A stretch of 64,000 nucleotides of DNA from GCA-2746795 sp963747345 (lineage in GTDB: Bacteria > Chloroflexota > Anaerolineae > Promineifilales > Promineifilaceae): contig CAVVFA010000014.1 of the NCBI GenBank assembly GCA_963747345.1, forward strand, positions 72,279-136,278, given 5' to 3'. Below the pieces are notes generated by a model. That model made no database searches. It saw only the letters and a program-made list of their open reading frames with translations, and was not told where the DNA came from. Both the position numbers and the translations under genes were made by a program. Of this stretch, positions 1 through 8,762 are shown in pieces (the first letter of the stretch is position 1; the number at the start of each line of letters is the position of its first letter).

Positions 1-2
1 AT

Positions 3-653
3 TTATCCATGCAAGCCCAAATTCGGCAACTTGCCACAACGTTTCAGGCCAAATATGACCGACTCGATGTGCTTGTTAATAACGCTGGCGTCTTCAACCT
101 CAGCCGTGAAGAAAGCGCCGATGGCTTCGAGATGACCTGGGCCACCAATCACCTGAACTACTTTCTCCTCACCAACCTCTTGCTAGACAGTCTCAAAGCC
201 AGCAGTGCCGGCCGTGTGGTCAACGTGGCTTCCGATGCACATAAAGGGGGCGAAATCTTCTTTGATGATCCGAACCTGACCGAGAATTTCAGCAGTTGGA
301 AGGCATACAGCCAGTCAAAACTAGCCAACGTTATGTTTAGTTATGAATTAGCTCGACAACTGGAAGGGACAACCATCACGACCAATGCGCTCCATCCCGG
401 TTTTGTGCGCACCGGCTTTGCCAGAAATAACGGGCTGCTGGGCCGCTTACTCATGCCTATTGTGGGATTAGCCGCTATTAGTTCAGAAAAAGGGGCAGAA
501 ACGATGACCTATCTGGCCTCGTCTCCAGAGGTAGAAGGAGTGAGTGGCACATATTTTGATAAAAAGAAGGTGATTCCTAGTGCCAAGCAATCTTATGATG
601 AAGCTGCCCAGAAACGACTGTGGGAGATGAGTGCGGAGATGGTTGGTCTTTAG
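3..653 (+). CDS. Short-chain dehydrogenase/reductase (5' end outside window)
   Basis: C-terminal part of a classical SDR NAD(P)-dependent oxidoreductase, closest in style to the retinol-dehydrogenase-like group. The reading frame is open to the window edge and the N-terminal TGxxxGIG cofactor motif is missing, so the gene starts upstream; the ATG at 9 is internal. Visible motifs are the structural LVNNAG, the catalytic Ser region VVNVASDAH, the catalytic YSQSK (YxxxK), and the following HPGFVRTGF loop typical of the family. The substrate cannot be read from the sequence. The gene ends before a repeat-rich spacer and converges with the peptidase gene to its right. Confidence 0.9.
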   Translation, partial: LSMQAQIRQLATTFQAKYDRLDVLVNNAGVFNLSREESADGFEMTWATNHLNYFLLTNLLLDSLKASSAGRVVNVASDAHKGGEIFFDDPNLTENFSSWKAYSQSKLANVMFSYELARQLEGTTITTNALHPGFVRTGFARNNGLLGRLLMPIVGLAAISSEKGAETMTYLASSPEVEGVSGTYFDKKKVIPSAKQSYDEAAQKRLWEMSAEMVGL

Positions 654-661
654 ATTCCTAG

Positions 662-712
662 TAGGGGCGACCCTTGTGGTCGCCCTGAATTGGGCGGGTA
701 CAAGACCCGCCC
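662..712. repeat. REP-like intergenic repeat
   Basis: Two small hairpins in the convergent spacer: TAGGGGCGACC...GGTCGCCC at 662-685 and GGGCGGGTACAAGACCCGCCC at 692-712. Closely related copies stand alone at 47794-47817 and 48380-48404, so this is a dispersed family made of two separable modules. It may also act as a terminator for the converging genes. Confidence 0.75.
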
Positions 713-725
713 GTACGTGACCGTA

Positions 726-2737
726 TTATTTCAAATATTTATCCATCCAGCGCAAAATATGATTCAAGCGGACGATGCGGCGGTCGGTGCGACCGGTGCG
801 GGACAAACCATGCGGTTCATCAGGGAATAGCACCATTTCTGTTTCGACACCCAACCGCTTGAGCGCTACGTACAATTGCTCGCCCTGCTCTTGAGCTACC
901 CGATAATCTGATTGGCTGTGAATGACCAATGTCGGCGTTTGGGCATTGCCGACGTATTTCATGGGGGATTGTTCCCAATATTTTTCCAGGTTATCAAATG
1001 GCGGTTTGTTTTCCCCGATGGCTTGTTGGAAAGACCAGTTGAAATCGCTTGACCCCCACATGCTCACTAAATTATTGACGGCTCGTTGGGAAACGGCCGT
1101 TTTAAATTGATTTGTGCGCCCGATAATCATCGACGTCATATAACCGCCGTAGCTGCCACCGGTTACACCCATGCGATTGGTGTCGATGTAGGGCTGCTGC
1201 ATCAGGTATTCCCACCACGCTTGCACGTCATCATAATCGATGGTTCCCCACTCGGTTCCAAATCGCTTTGCAATGTTCTTCGCCGTATCCCTGACCACCA
1301 CGCGGATTGCTAAAGTAGACCACATATCCTTGCGCCGCTAAGTAATAAAATTCGTGCATGAAGTTATGGCCATACTGCACTTGCGGCCCGCCATGAATTT
1401 CCAGGATAGACGGATAGGTTTGGGCGGGGTCAAAGTTAGGCGGGAAAAGAATCCAGCCTTGTAAATCATACCCGTCGTGGCCTTTGAACCACACTTCTTC
1501 CACGTCGCCTAAATCCAAGCCTTTCAACCACGTTTCATTGAAGCGGGATAGTTGGCTGGATCGGCTCTTGTCCATATCGCGCACCATCAATTCGCCCGTC
1601 CGAGTCATCGTATTGAGCACGTAAGCCAGTTTATCTTGCTGCGCGGAGAAGGTGTACGGCCCCACGACGCCTGCCTCTTCGATAATGCGCTCAACAATCG
1701 GTTCGTCTATCAACGTGACGGAACAGAGCGCCGTATCACCATGATGGGATACCTGGAAATAAATCTTGCTGCTATCTACCGACCAGGTGGGCGGCACTTG
1801 AACAGCTCCGCCCATATCACCAGACGTGGTATCGAGGCAGTGTAAATCTGCGCGGCCAGTCAGGTTGCGGGCAGGGCTGCTGCCATCGACAGGCACGACC
1901 CACAGGCTAAAGTTTCGCCACCAGAGGCCCAATCCGTCTACACCAATATAGGCTAGATAACGGCCGTTTGGCGAAAAAGAAAGCATGTATTTGGGTCCCA
2001 CTGGTGCTTCTAGCTGCGTCATCTCGCCACCAGCGGCGGGCATGATGAACAAATCATCCTTGCCGTCTACCAAATCTGGCGCATCGCTGCGATTGGATAC
2101 AAACGCAACTGTCTTGCCATCCGGCGACCACGTGGGAAACAGTTCGTCATGGATGTCGCCTTCTGTGAGTTGGGTTGCTTTGCCTGTTTTGGCATTCACA
2201 GACCAGATATGCCACCGTTCATCTGGCAAATAACCGATACCGTCAAATTTAAAGAAAGTGCGGGTGGTGATGTGACGAGAAACGAGTCCCAGTTTTTTCT
2301 TCTCTTCATCCGCTTCTCGTTCTAAGGCGGCGGGGTCTTTCTTTTGGAAGCTGCACAATAAGGTCTTGCCATCCGGCGACCAGGAAAAGTCTGTCAATCG
2401 TGCCTTTGAGGTCTGTCAGCGGACGCGCTTCACCGCCATCCACGGGGATGGTGTAAATTTGCATCTGCTTTTCATCTTTGCGATTGGAGAGGAAGGCGAT
2501 AGAACGGCCGTTTGGCGACCATCTCGGCATCGCATCGACTTGATCCCCGTAAGTGAACTGTTGGGGACGACCGCCTGTGGTTGAGACCAGCCAGAGATTC
2601 GTAAACTTTTTCTCTGTTTTGCGCTCAACTCGCTGCACCGCCATGATAACTTGTTTGCCATCCGGTGAAATTCGGGCATCCATTACCACCTGAAACCGAT
2701 ACAAATCTTCTGCTGTTATAAGTTTATTTTGAGCCAT
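726..2737 (-). CDS. S9-family prolyl oligopeptidase / acylaminoacyl-peptidase (two frameshifts)
   Basis: Serine peptidase with an N-terminal WD40-like beta-propeller (repeated SPDG/SPNG segments) and a C-terminal alpha/beta-hydrolase domain. The nucleophile lies in GGSYGGY, the acid in HSQSDYRV and the His in PDEPHGL, so all catalytic residues are present. The start at 2737 (MAQNKL) is chosen because GGAGGT lies five bases before that ATG; a GTG at 2749 is the alternative. The frame breaks twice. Near 2388-2400, PLTDLKGTID continues one base out of phase as TDFSWSPDG. Near 1245-1262, GYGEEHCKAIWN continues as EWGTIDYDDV. Both joints fall in conserved sequence, so single-base sequencing errors or very recent mutation are equally possible. 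Likely a cytoplasmic oligopeptide-degrading enzyme. Confidence 0.85.
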
Positions 2738-2858
2738 TATCACCTCCACACGTCTAATCTACCTATGTTATCGATACAGATCATTTATGCCAATACCTCA
2801 GCCTGCAAAACACCTATCAATTCTCTTCAAACTGACAGGATAATGGCACTATCTGAAC

Positions 2859-4043
2859 TTATTCTTTCGCTACCATGGGCGCAAACCAATTTTTGACAAT
2901 AGCGAGGCCCATCAGCAGAACGGCCGTTCCCGCCATCATCGTCGATACAACATACAAACGACTGCCCCCCCAGGTATCAAAAATATAGCCAAATAACGCA
3001 CTGGTTAGCAGCGGCGAAAGCCCTACAAAACAAGCACTACTAATCGCTTGTGCTGTCGATTTCCATTCATCTGGGGCGCGTTCATCAATCAAACGCACCA
3101 ACGTCACAAAATAGAGACCAAAACCGACACCTTTTATCAAGCCAGAGAGTACCAACATTTCCGGCGACGTGGCAAACACAAATCCCACTATCGACAGCGT
3201 TAAAAACAGTAAAGAAAGGCCCAGGGTGCGGACGCTCGTCAGACGTTCAATCACATTGCCGCTGTAATGCATTACCGGCACTTCCACCAGCGCCGACAGG
3301 CCAAACATCAAACCCATCATGAACTGGTTGCCCCCTAATGAGGCCATATAAATACCACCAAAAATATAGGTACTCAACAACGCCGCGCCCATCAAAAAAG
3401 AGATGACAAAGATGGTAACCATGCCTGGGTCGCGCAGGAGGTCTTTAATAGGCCCGCGTTCTTGAGAATTAACCACAGGGCCGCTCTCCAATTTCCCAGA
3501 GAAGTAAATGGCAGGCAGCGCCAGCAAAATAGCGACGGCAAACATAGGGCCATAGCCCATCTTTGCCCAAATAAACCCACAGGTTATAGAAACCAGCGCA
3601 AATCCCGCAGACCCCCACATGCGCATCCGGCCAAAGCTCAAGCCGTGCCGCACCGACATGCTCGCGATCATACTGTCGCTAATGGGGCTGGTGGGGCTGC
3701 GCACCAAGGCCAACAAGACGACCAACGGCAAAATTGTCCAGAATGTTCTAGGCAGCGCCACAATACCAACCATCACCGCCCAGGCTATCATGCTCCACTG
3801 CAAAAATTGCACCCGTTTGCCATAACGGTCGGCCATCGCCGACACAAAGGGAGACCAAATCAAGGCGCTAAGCGGCACCACGGTAACAATCAAGCCAATT
3901 TGGAAACCGGTTAAACCGAGGTCAGAAAAGTAGACGTTTAAGTAGGGATCATAAACGGCGACAAATGCCCAATAAAATAAGTAAAATAAACTCCCCAGCA
4001 TCAGAGGGGTTGCGTCAGTAAATTGTGAACGACGTGCAATCAT
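2859..4043 (-). CDS. MFS transporter, PPP/HcaT-like
   Basis: A 394-residue integral membrane protein with about 12 hydrophobic helices. It shows the MFS loop 2-3 signature as MADRYGKR after the second helix, and a long hydrophilic centre (KLESGPVVNSQERGPIKDL) between the two six-helix halves. The N-terminal pattern YWAFVAVYDPYLNVYFSDLGLTG resembles the phenylpropionate-permease-like MFS group (MFS_1_like). The substrate is unknown. The upstream spacer carries one AACGGCCGTT. A second, frameshifted MFS protein of similar style lies at 26758-27937. Confidence 0.85.
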   Translation of the reverse strand: MIARRSQFTDATPLMLGSLFYLFYWAFVAVYDPYLNVYFSDLGLTGFQIGLIVTVVPLSALIWSPFVSAMADRYGKRVQFLQWSMIAWAVMVGIVALPRTFWTILPLVVLLALVRSPTSPISDSMIASMSVRHGLSFGRMRMWGSAGFALVSITCGFIWAKMGYGPMFAVAILLALPAIYFSGKLESGPVVNSQERGPIKDLLRDPGMVTIFVISFLMGAALLSTYIFGGIYMASLGGNQFMMGLMFGLSALVEVPVMHYSGNVIERLTSVRTLGLSLLFLTLSIVGFVFATSPEMLVLSGLIKGVGFGLYFVTLVRLIDERAPDEWKSTAQAISSACFVGLSPLLTSALFGYIFDTWGGSRLYVVSTMMAGTAVLLMGLAIVKNWFAPMVAKE

Positions 4044-4204
4044 AGGGTAGGGTTACCTTTAATCAGATTTAATCGCTATCAACGGCCGTTCTCTCCAAGC
4101 ATCTGCCTGGCAACAACAGCCATCAAATAAACGACCGCTCATTCTAGCACACTTCATTGAAGGGGTGGCGCAAAATGGGACCATTAGCACCCAATTCTCA
4201 GAGA

Positions 4205-4873
4205 TCAGAGGGACTCTTCCAGCAACTCTTCTAAACCGTCTTCAACCTCATCACGGGATAAGCCACCAGCCTCTAACTCTTCATCACTTTTAAAGCACAA
4301 CTGCTGGTAGAAGGCAATCCCGGCTTCAATCGGCTCGCTGCTGCCCGGCTCAGAATCAATCCAGTCATACACGACATCTTCTGCCGCCTCATAATTGCCG
4401 CCGTTTTCATAGTACGCGATCAAGGCTAGGCTCGTTTGTGCAGGCAGCAGCACCTCGTTTTCAGCCAAACGGGTTTGCAAGGTGGGAACTGTCGCCATCA
4501 CCGGCGGCATGGGCATGTCGGGATGGGTATTGAGGATGGCGAGTTGCAGTTGCAATGCTTTTAAGAAGCGGAAATCTGCGCCGTCTTCGTCCTCTTGCAA
4601 GGCTTTCATTTCGCCTTCCTGATAGAAGATAGCTGCCATGAAAACGGCCGTTTCCATCCCCCCTAAATCTTCCTGCATCGACAAATTCGCCAGAATATCA
4701 TCCGTCTCCATACTCAGCCACGCATTTGTGCCTAAGCCGGTTAACTGGCGCAAAGACCCATCTGTCGTGTCAAGCGCTTCCTGATACTCCTCGTCATGAC
4801 CCAAACGCGCCACATCCGCAATAACGGCCGTTAACTGTTCCATCAATCGCATGAAATAATCTTTTTTATACAT
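4205..4873 (-). CDS. Conserved hypothetical protein (DUF6483-like)
   Basis: A 222-residue acidic, soluble, helix-rich protein with no signal peptide or membrane segment. The N-terminus (DYFMRLMEQLTAVIADV) resembles the DUF6483 family of small TPR-like proteins in Firmicutes and Chloroflexi; this is recollection, not a search. The C-terminal third is very acidic (DEVEDGLEELLEESL). Two AACGGCCGTT sites lie inside it, one read as Thr-Ala-Val in EQLTAVIADV. It is divergent from the membrane protein at 5101. Function unknown. Confidence 0.6.
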   Translation of the reverse strand: MYKKDYFMRLMEQLTAVIADVARLGHDEEYQEALDTTDGSLRQLTGLGTNAWLSMETDDILANLSMQEDLGGMETAVFMAAIFYQEGEMKALQEDEDGADFRFLKALQLQLAILNTHPDMPMPPVMATVPTLQTRLAENEVLLPAQTSLALIAYYENGGNYEAAEDVVYDWIDSEPGSSEPIEAGIAFYQQLCFKSDEELEAGGLSRDEVEDGLEELLEESL

Positions 4874-4972
4874 AGGTGGGAATTGTCGCAGGTATAATCT
4901 GGAGAGACAAGAACTTCCGGGAAGTTATTAAGTCTGAATTCATAACTATCCAGGTATTAGTTTTTACTCGAG

Positions 4973-5034
4973 AGACCCTAAGGGTTTTTAACTATCGAAA
5001 CATTGAACCTCTCGAGACCAAACCCTTAGGGTCT
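4973..5034. repeat. 15-bp perfect inverted repeat in a divergent spacer
   Basis: Arms AGACCCTAAGGGTTT (4973-4987) and AAACCCTTAGGGTCT (5020-5034) are exact reverse complements around a 32-base loop. Outside and inside them are further CTCGAGA-type matches. It lies between the divergent genes at 4873 and 5101. It could be a small mobile-element remnant or an mRNA leader hairpin for the gene at 5101. Confidence 0.7.
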
Positions 5035-5100
5035 GTATGGCTACCGAATTCAAAGAAATACTTGCCAGTTTCAAGCAGTCGGCATACAAATACAAACTAT

Positions 5101-5832
5101 ATGACCCAGACAGAAACCACGCCTACCATCTTATACGCAGAACAAGAACATTCCGGTATACGCGCCGTCGTCGTTCTTTCGATAGCAATCTCCTATATTA
5201 TCTGTTTTGGGCTGCTCAACACCCTCACCCAACTCCTACCAGAACGCATAGCCAGCCTGGGATTTATCCTGGCCTGTTTCTTAGCACTGCCCTTGGCAAT
5301 CGGCATGACGTGGCTCTTGGAGAAATGGCTCAAACGCATATGGCACAGCGGCTACAGCCTCACCTTACAAAACGAAAATATCCACGTCAACCAACCCCAC
5401 AAAGATGACATCGATTTTGACTTTCATGGTAATTTTTCAAATTTAAATTGGTATTTTACATTGATTGGTTACACACGTGGCGGGCGCGAGCGTCGTGTAT
5501 CCGACAAATGGATTTGTCTTTGCTGCCAGATTCAGCAAGACGAACATCGCTTGATTGTATATGCCTTTGCGCCGCCCAAGAAAACGGCCGTTTACCAAGA
5601 CAACCATCCGCTCCACTTTGAAAAACTCAATCCGGTTGAGGTCTACAGCCGAGGCTATAAAGACCGCCTCGCCCCACCCTCCCGACCCAGTAAACTACCT
5701 GTAGACATTATTAGCGGGAAGAACGGCCGTTATTGGTTAGCCGAACAACATCGTTGGTTAGAGGGGCTCGAACTCACCTTCGACGACTTTGAAACATTTA
5801 TAGCTTATTTACAAATCCATAATGAGTCGTGA
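5101..5832 (+). CDS. Hypothetical membrane protein
   Basis: A 243-residue protein starting MTQTETTP. Two hydrophobic helices (about residues 20-43 and 48-70) are followed by a ~170-residue soluble domain rich in aromatic residues, with WICLCCQIQQD and a C-terminal FETFIAYLQIHNES. The frame is open further upstream to 4876, but that part crosses the inverted repeat at 4973-5034, so the ATG at 5101 is preferred; no good ribosome-binding site is visible. Two AACGGCCGTT sites fall in the gene. I do not recognise the family. Confidence 0.55.
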   Translation: MTQTETTPTILYAEQEHSGIRAVVVLSIAISYIICFGLLNTLTQLLPERIASLGFILACFLALPLAIGMTWLLEKWLKRIWHSGYSLTLQNENIHVNQPHKDDIDFDFHGNFSNLNWYFTLIGYTRGGRERRVSDKWICLCCQIQQDEHRLIVYAFAPPKKTAVYQDNHPLHFEKLNPVEVYSRGYKDRLAPPSRPSKLPVDIISGKNGRYWLAEQHRWLEGLELTFDDFETFIAYLQIHNES

Positions 5833-5897
5833 GTGGCGAATGGCGAGTGACGGGTCACGAAAACCCGCCACTCGCCACTTGCCACCTGCAACTCCCC
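5831..5897. repeat. Heptanucleotide repeat hairpin (GAGTGGC-type)
   Basis: Directly after the stop codon at 5832, units of seven bases run GAGTGGC GAATGGC and GAGTGAC, then return in reverse complement as GCCACTC GCCACTT GCCACCT. The two arms can pair into a long imperfect hairpin. One of at least ten such loci in the window with different heptamers. Confidence 0.8.
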
Positions 5898-5915
5898 AAA
5901 CAGGAGACCCACACC

Positions 5916-7079
5916 ATGTTTGACTTTATCACCAAAGAACACGAAATGATTCAACAAGCAGCCCGCGACTTCGCCCAAAACGAAATCGCGCCCATCGCTG
6001 AACACCACGACCACACTGGCGAATTCCCGCTCGAAACCGTGCGCAAAATGGGCCAACTCGGCTTCATGGGCATCGAAGTGCCAGAAGAATACGGCGGCGC
6101 AGGCATGGACACCCTCGCCTACGCCCTCGCCCTCACCGAAATCTGCAAAGTCGATGCCAGCCACGGCACGATCATGTCCGTCAACAACTCGCTCTACTGC
6201 CACGGCTTACTCCTATTCGGCACTGAAGAGCAAAAGCAAAAATACGTCGTGCCCATCGCCACCGGCGAAAAAATCGGCGCTTACAGCCTCACAGAACCGA
6301 TGAGCGGCAGTGATGCTGGCACAATGGCCAGCCGCGCCGTTCTCAACGAAGCCGGAACCCACTACATCATCAACGGCACCAAATCCTGGGTCACCTCCGC
6401 CCCCTATGCCGACATCGTCGTGCTCTTCACCATGACCCAACCTGAGAAAAAACACAAAGGCGTCACCGCCTTCATCATCGAAACCGATAAACCAGGCTTC
6501 GCCCGTGGCAAAACAGAACCTAAACTCGGCATCCGCGCCAGCGCCACCAGCGAAATCATCTTCCAAAACTACGAATGTCCCCTTGAGAATCGACTAGGCA
6601 AAGAAGGCGAAGGCTTCAAAATCGCCATGACCGTCTTAGACGCCGGACGTATCGGCATCGCTTCCCAAGCTCTGGGCATTGCCGAAGCCGCCCTCGATGC
6701 CTCCATTGCCTACGCGAAAGAGCGCGAAGCCTTCGGGCAGAAAATCGGCCAGTTCCAGATGATTCAGCAAAAGTTGGCAGACATGAAATGCCGTGTCGAT
6801 GCCAGCCGCCTGCTCATTTACCAGGCCTGTTTAGCTAAAATGGCGGGAAAGAAAACGGGCGGTCGTTATTCGATGGAAGCCAGCATGGCAAAACTGTTCG
6901 CCAGTGAGACGGCGATGTGGGTGACAACACAGGCTATTCAAATTCACGGGGGCATGGGCTACAGCAAGGAAATGCCGCTGGAACGATACTTCCGCGATGC
7001 CAAAATCACAGAAATCTACGAAGGTACCAGCGAAATTCAACGCATGGTCATCGCCCGCAGTTTGACGGGTCTTCGCTAG
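5916..7079 (+). CDS. Short-chain acyl-CoA dehydrogenase
   Basis: FAD-dependent acyl-CoA dehydrogenase of 387 residues, the usual length for short/medium-chain members. It catalyses alpha,beta-desaturation of acyl-CoA in beta-oxidation or amino-acid breakdown and passes electrons to ETF. Family signature 1 is YSLTEPMSGSDA and signature 2 is QIHGGMGYSKEMPLERYFRDAK. The catalytic Glu is in YEGTSEIQR near the C-terminus. The start at 5916 (MFDFITKEHEM) is supported by CAGGAG ten bases upstream; the frame is open earlier, but through the heptamer repeat. Stop at 7079 is followed at once by a hairpin. Notably it has no AACGGCCGTT over 1.16 kb. A thiolase at 15966 could serve the same pathway. Confidence 0.95.
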   Translation: MFDFITKEHEMIQQAARDFAQNEIAPIAEHHDHTGEFPLETVRKMGQLGFMGIEVPEEYGGAGMDTLAYALALTEICKVDASHGTIMSVNNSLYCHGLLLFGTEEQKQKYVVPIATGEKIGAYSLTEPMSGSDAGTMASRAVLNEAGTHYIINGTKSWVTSAPYADIVVLFTMTQPEKKHKGVTAFIIETDKPGFARGKTEPKLGIRASATSEIIFQNYECPLENRLGKEGEGFKIAMTVLDAGRIGIASQALGIAEAALDASIAYAKEREAFGQKIGQFQMIQQKLADMKCRVDASRLLIYQACLAKMAGKKTGGRYSMEASMAKLFASETAMWVTTQAIQIHGGMGYSKEMPLERYFRDAKITEIYEGTSEIQRMVIARSLTGLR

Positions 7080-7084
7080 AAAAT

Positions 7085-7119
7085 AATGCGTGATGCGTAA
7101 AAGTTACGCATCACGCATT
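7085..7119 (+). terminator. Hairpin after acyl-CoA dehydrogenase gene
   Basis: Exact 16-bp arms AATGCGTGATGCGTAA (7085-7100) and TTACGCATCACGCATT (7104-7119) with a 3-base loop, six bases after the stop codon and followed by GTTTGTT. The arm is itself built from 7-base units (TGCGTGA, TGCGTAA), so it belongs to the heptamer-hairpin class as well. Confidence 0.7.
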
Positions 7120-7161
7120 ACGTTTGTTCCCTTTCATATGTCTGCAAACAACGAAGCATAG

Positions 7162-7240
7162 CGACGGCTGAGCTTGTCGAAGCCAAAGCGGGTCATATCA
7201 CTCCCCGTCTCCGCCTTCGACACTTCGGCCAAGCTCAGCG
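7162..7240. repeat. REP-like inverted repeat (GCTGAGCTTGTCGAAG family)
   Basis: GGCTGAGCTTGTCGAAGCC is followed about 30 bases later by CCTTCGACACTTCGGCCAAGCTCAGC, forming a long imperfect inverted repeat between two genes. The same CTTCGACAAGCTCAG core recurs inside the second YYY gene near 38006-38023. Confidence 0.7.
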
Positions 7241-7249
7241 GAACCAGGC

Positions 7250-7846
7250 TCAGGCTACGACTACTAACTCACAATCATCATCCGGCAGAAATTTACTAAG
7301 CAGTGTCCCCTCAAATTCCTCTGCCACAATATCCATCAAGAACACATCTACTTTTTTGTCCCCAATAATTCGCGCTTGCCGCCGCCGACCGATTAGCTTG
7401 AAGCCGGCTTTCTCGTAAGCATGAACGGCTCGCTCGTTAAACGCCATCACGCCCAGCATGATGCTGTTCAGGTTGAGCAAGTTAAAGCCATAATCCAATG
7501 TGAGACGGGTCGCTTCTTGCCCATACCCTTTGCCCCAAAACGATTTTTCGCCAATGAAAATGCCAAACATCGCATTTCGATTGAGGTGATCGATACCAAA
7601 CAAAATCGTGCGACCAATGCAGGTGTCGGTTTCCAAATCGACAATGCTAAAAACATGCTCTTGCTGTTTGATGATGTGTTCGACGGATTCTTGGGTTTTG
7701 GGCAAGGAAAAGGGGATATAGGCTTCATCCCCCAAAGGCAGGGTCACTTCTAAATCATTGAACCATTCTGCCCATTTTTCGGCGTCTTCTAAACTACATG
7801 GCGAAAGGTAACATTTTTCGCCGACAATTTTTTTGTAATAAGCCAT
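7250..7846 (-). CDS. GNAT-family N-acetyltransferase (RimJ/RimL-like)
   Basis: A 198-residue acetyl-CoA-dependent acetyltransferase (Acetyltransf_3 type). The acetyl-CoA-binding motif is visible as GEKSFWGKGYGQEATRLTLDYGF (pyrophosphate loop WGKGYG). It is followed by the conserved NERAVHAYEKAGFKLIGRRR that ends the GNAT fold. The start at 7846 (MAYYKK) is chosen because GGTGGGAG lies just upstream and because the longer frame would run into a palindromic repeat. The substrate could be a ribosomal protein N-terminus, an antibiotic or a polyamine. Confidence 0.85.
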   Translation of the reverse strand: MAYYKKIVGEKCYLSPCSLEDAEKWAEWFNDLEVTLPLGDEAYIPFSLPKTQESVEHIIKQQEHVFSIVDLETDTCIGRTILFGIDHLNRNAMFGIFIGEKSFWGKGYGQEATRLTLDYGFNLLNLNSIMLGVMAFNERAVHAYEKAGFKLIGRRRQARIIGDKKVDVFLMDIVAEEFEGTLLSKFLPDDDCELVVVA

Positions 7847-7859
7847 GGCTCTCCCACCT

Positions 7860-7966
7860 TGTTCCACGCTCTGCGTGGAGTACTCCTTTGCACGCTCTGC
7901 GTGCGCTTTTGCCTGTGATACGACGCTGAGCGTCGTGGGGTTCATTCCACGCGGAGCGTGGAACGA
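7860..7966. repeat. CCACGC-type palindromic repeat cluster
   Basis: GTTCCACGCTCTGCGTGGA at the left and CCACGCGGAGCGTGGAAC at the right are inverted copies. Between them are GCACGCTCTGCGTGC and ACGACGCTGAGCGTCGT, which are further small palindromes. A related copy lies at 48979-49021. This is a widespread intergenic repeat type, here between GNAT and the histidine-phosphatase gene. Confidence 0.75.
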
Positions 7967-7973
7967 GATTTGA

Positions 7974-8667
7974 TTATTCGCTGCTATGGCGCAGTTCTTT
8001 AGATTCTTTTGCCTCGCCTTTGCCTTCTTGCATACGAAGCTGTGCCAGATGGTCGATACGGCTGTGTGACCGGATGCGCCAAGACTCGCGGCGCGGATGC
8101 TCGACGTATTCAAAGTGAGTAATGCCTGTGTTGTGCGTCCATACTTCGCAAGATCGGCGAGGCCCAATGTTAAAAACATGGTCAAAAGCAAGCTCGATGA
8201 CGCCGCCATGACAAACTGCCACCACAGTTTGGTCACGGTGACGTTCAATCATTTCTTCCATAAACATGCCCAGGCGGACACGAAAGTGCATCAGGCTTTC
8301 CCCATTTTCATAGTTGAGGCGTGATGGAGGAAAACGGCCGTTCTGATCCCCAAAAGTCGCCATATTCCGGTAAACCATCACTCGGCCACGGCGTGTGGTC
8401 GGCGCGGTTGTTGCCAATCTCACGCAGTCTGTCATCAAAGTTGATTTCTTGCCCATACACTGTTGCCAAGGGAACGGCCGTTTCCCGCGCCCGGCGCATC
8501 GTGCTGGCATAAATCGCATCAATTTTACGCAGGTGCTTGGGCAGCCAGTCGGCTAACGCCGCCGCTTGCCGTTGACCTTTAATAGTGAGTGGCTCATCAC
8601 TATTTCCACCAGTCCATTCTGGCAGGTTTACATAACTTTGTCCGTGTCGAATCATATAGAGGTGCAT
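7974..8667 (-). CDS. Histidine phosphatase (phosphoglycerate-mutase-like), frameshifted
   Basis: The N-terminal part has MHLYMIRHGQS, the RHG motif carrying the phospho-accepting His, and ASTMRRARETA with the second conserved Arg. The C-terminal part has AVCHGGVIELAF with the second catalytic His. The two parts lie in different frames. The frame must change in about 8326-8390, around GLPEYGDFWGSE and RLNYENGES, close to the AACGGCCGTT at 8333. Probable broad-specificity phosphomonoesterase. The 1-nt break could be an error, since both halves are fully conserved. Confidence 0.8.
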
Positions 8668-8721
8668 CTGTTAGTCCTTTACTCTTTTAGTCGGGTAGTC
8701 ATATCATCAAGAAGCATGTGA

Positions 8722-8762
8722 ACACTGATTACTGAAAACTGTTCACTGTTCACTGTTCACCG
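8722..8762. repeat. Heptanucleotide repeat (ACTGTTC-type)
   Basis: Tandem ACTGTTC units at the 3' end of the TPR gene. They encode its last residues (PVNSEQ), so the repeat invades or defines the end of the coding region. The same heptamer recurs at 36046-36078 and, in the other direction, at 37120-37157. Confidence 0.75.

Noticed and set aside
5037..5408. Plus-strand frame MATEFKEILASFKQ... overlapping the membrane protein
   Set aside because: After about 25 residues it becomes an Arg/His/Pro-rich shadow of the frame starting at 5101. I could not exclude a very short leader peptide.
5805..6566. Long minus-strand frames antisense to the acyl-CoA dehydrogenase gene
   Set aside because: They mirror the real gene's codon pattern, have low-complexity Gly/Asp/Phe composition, and match no family.
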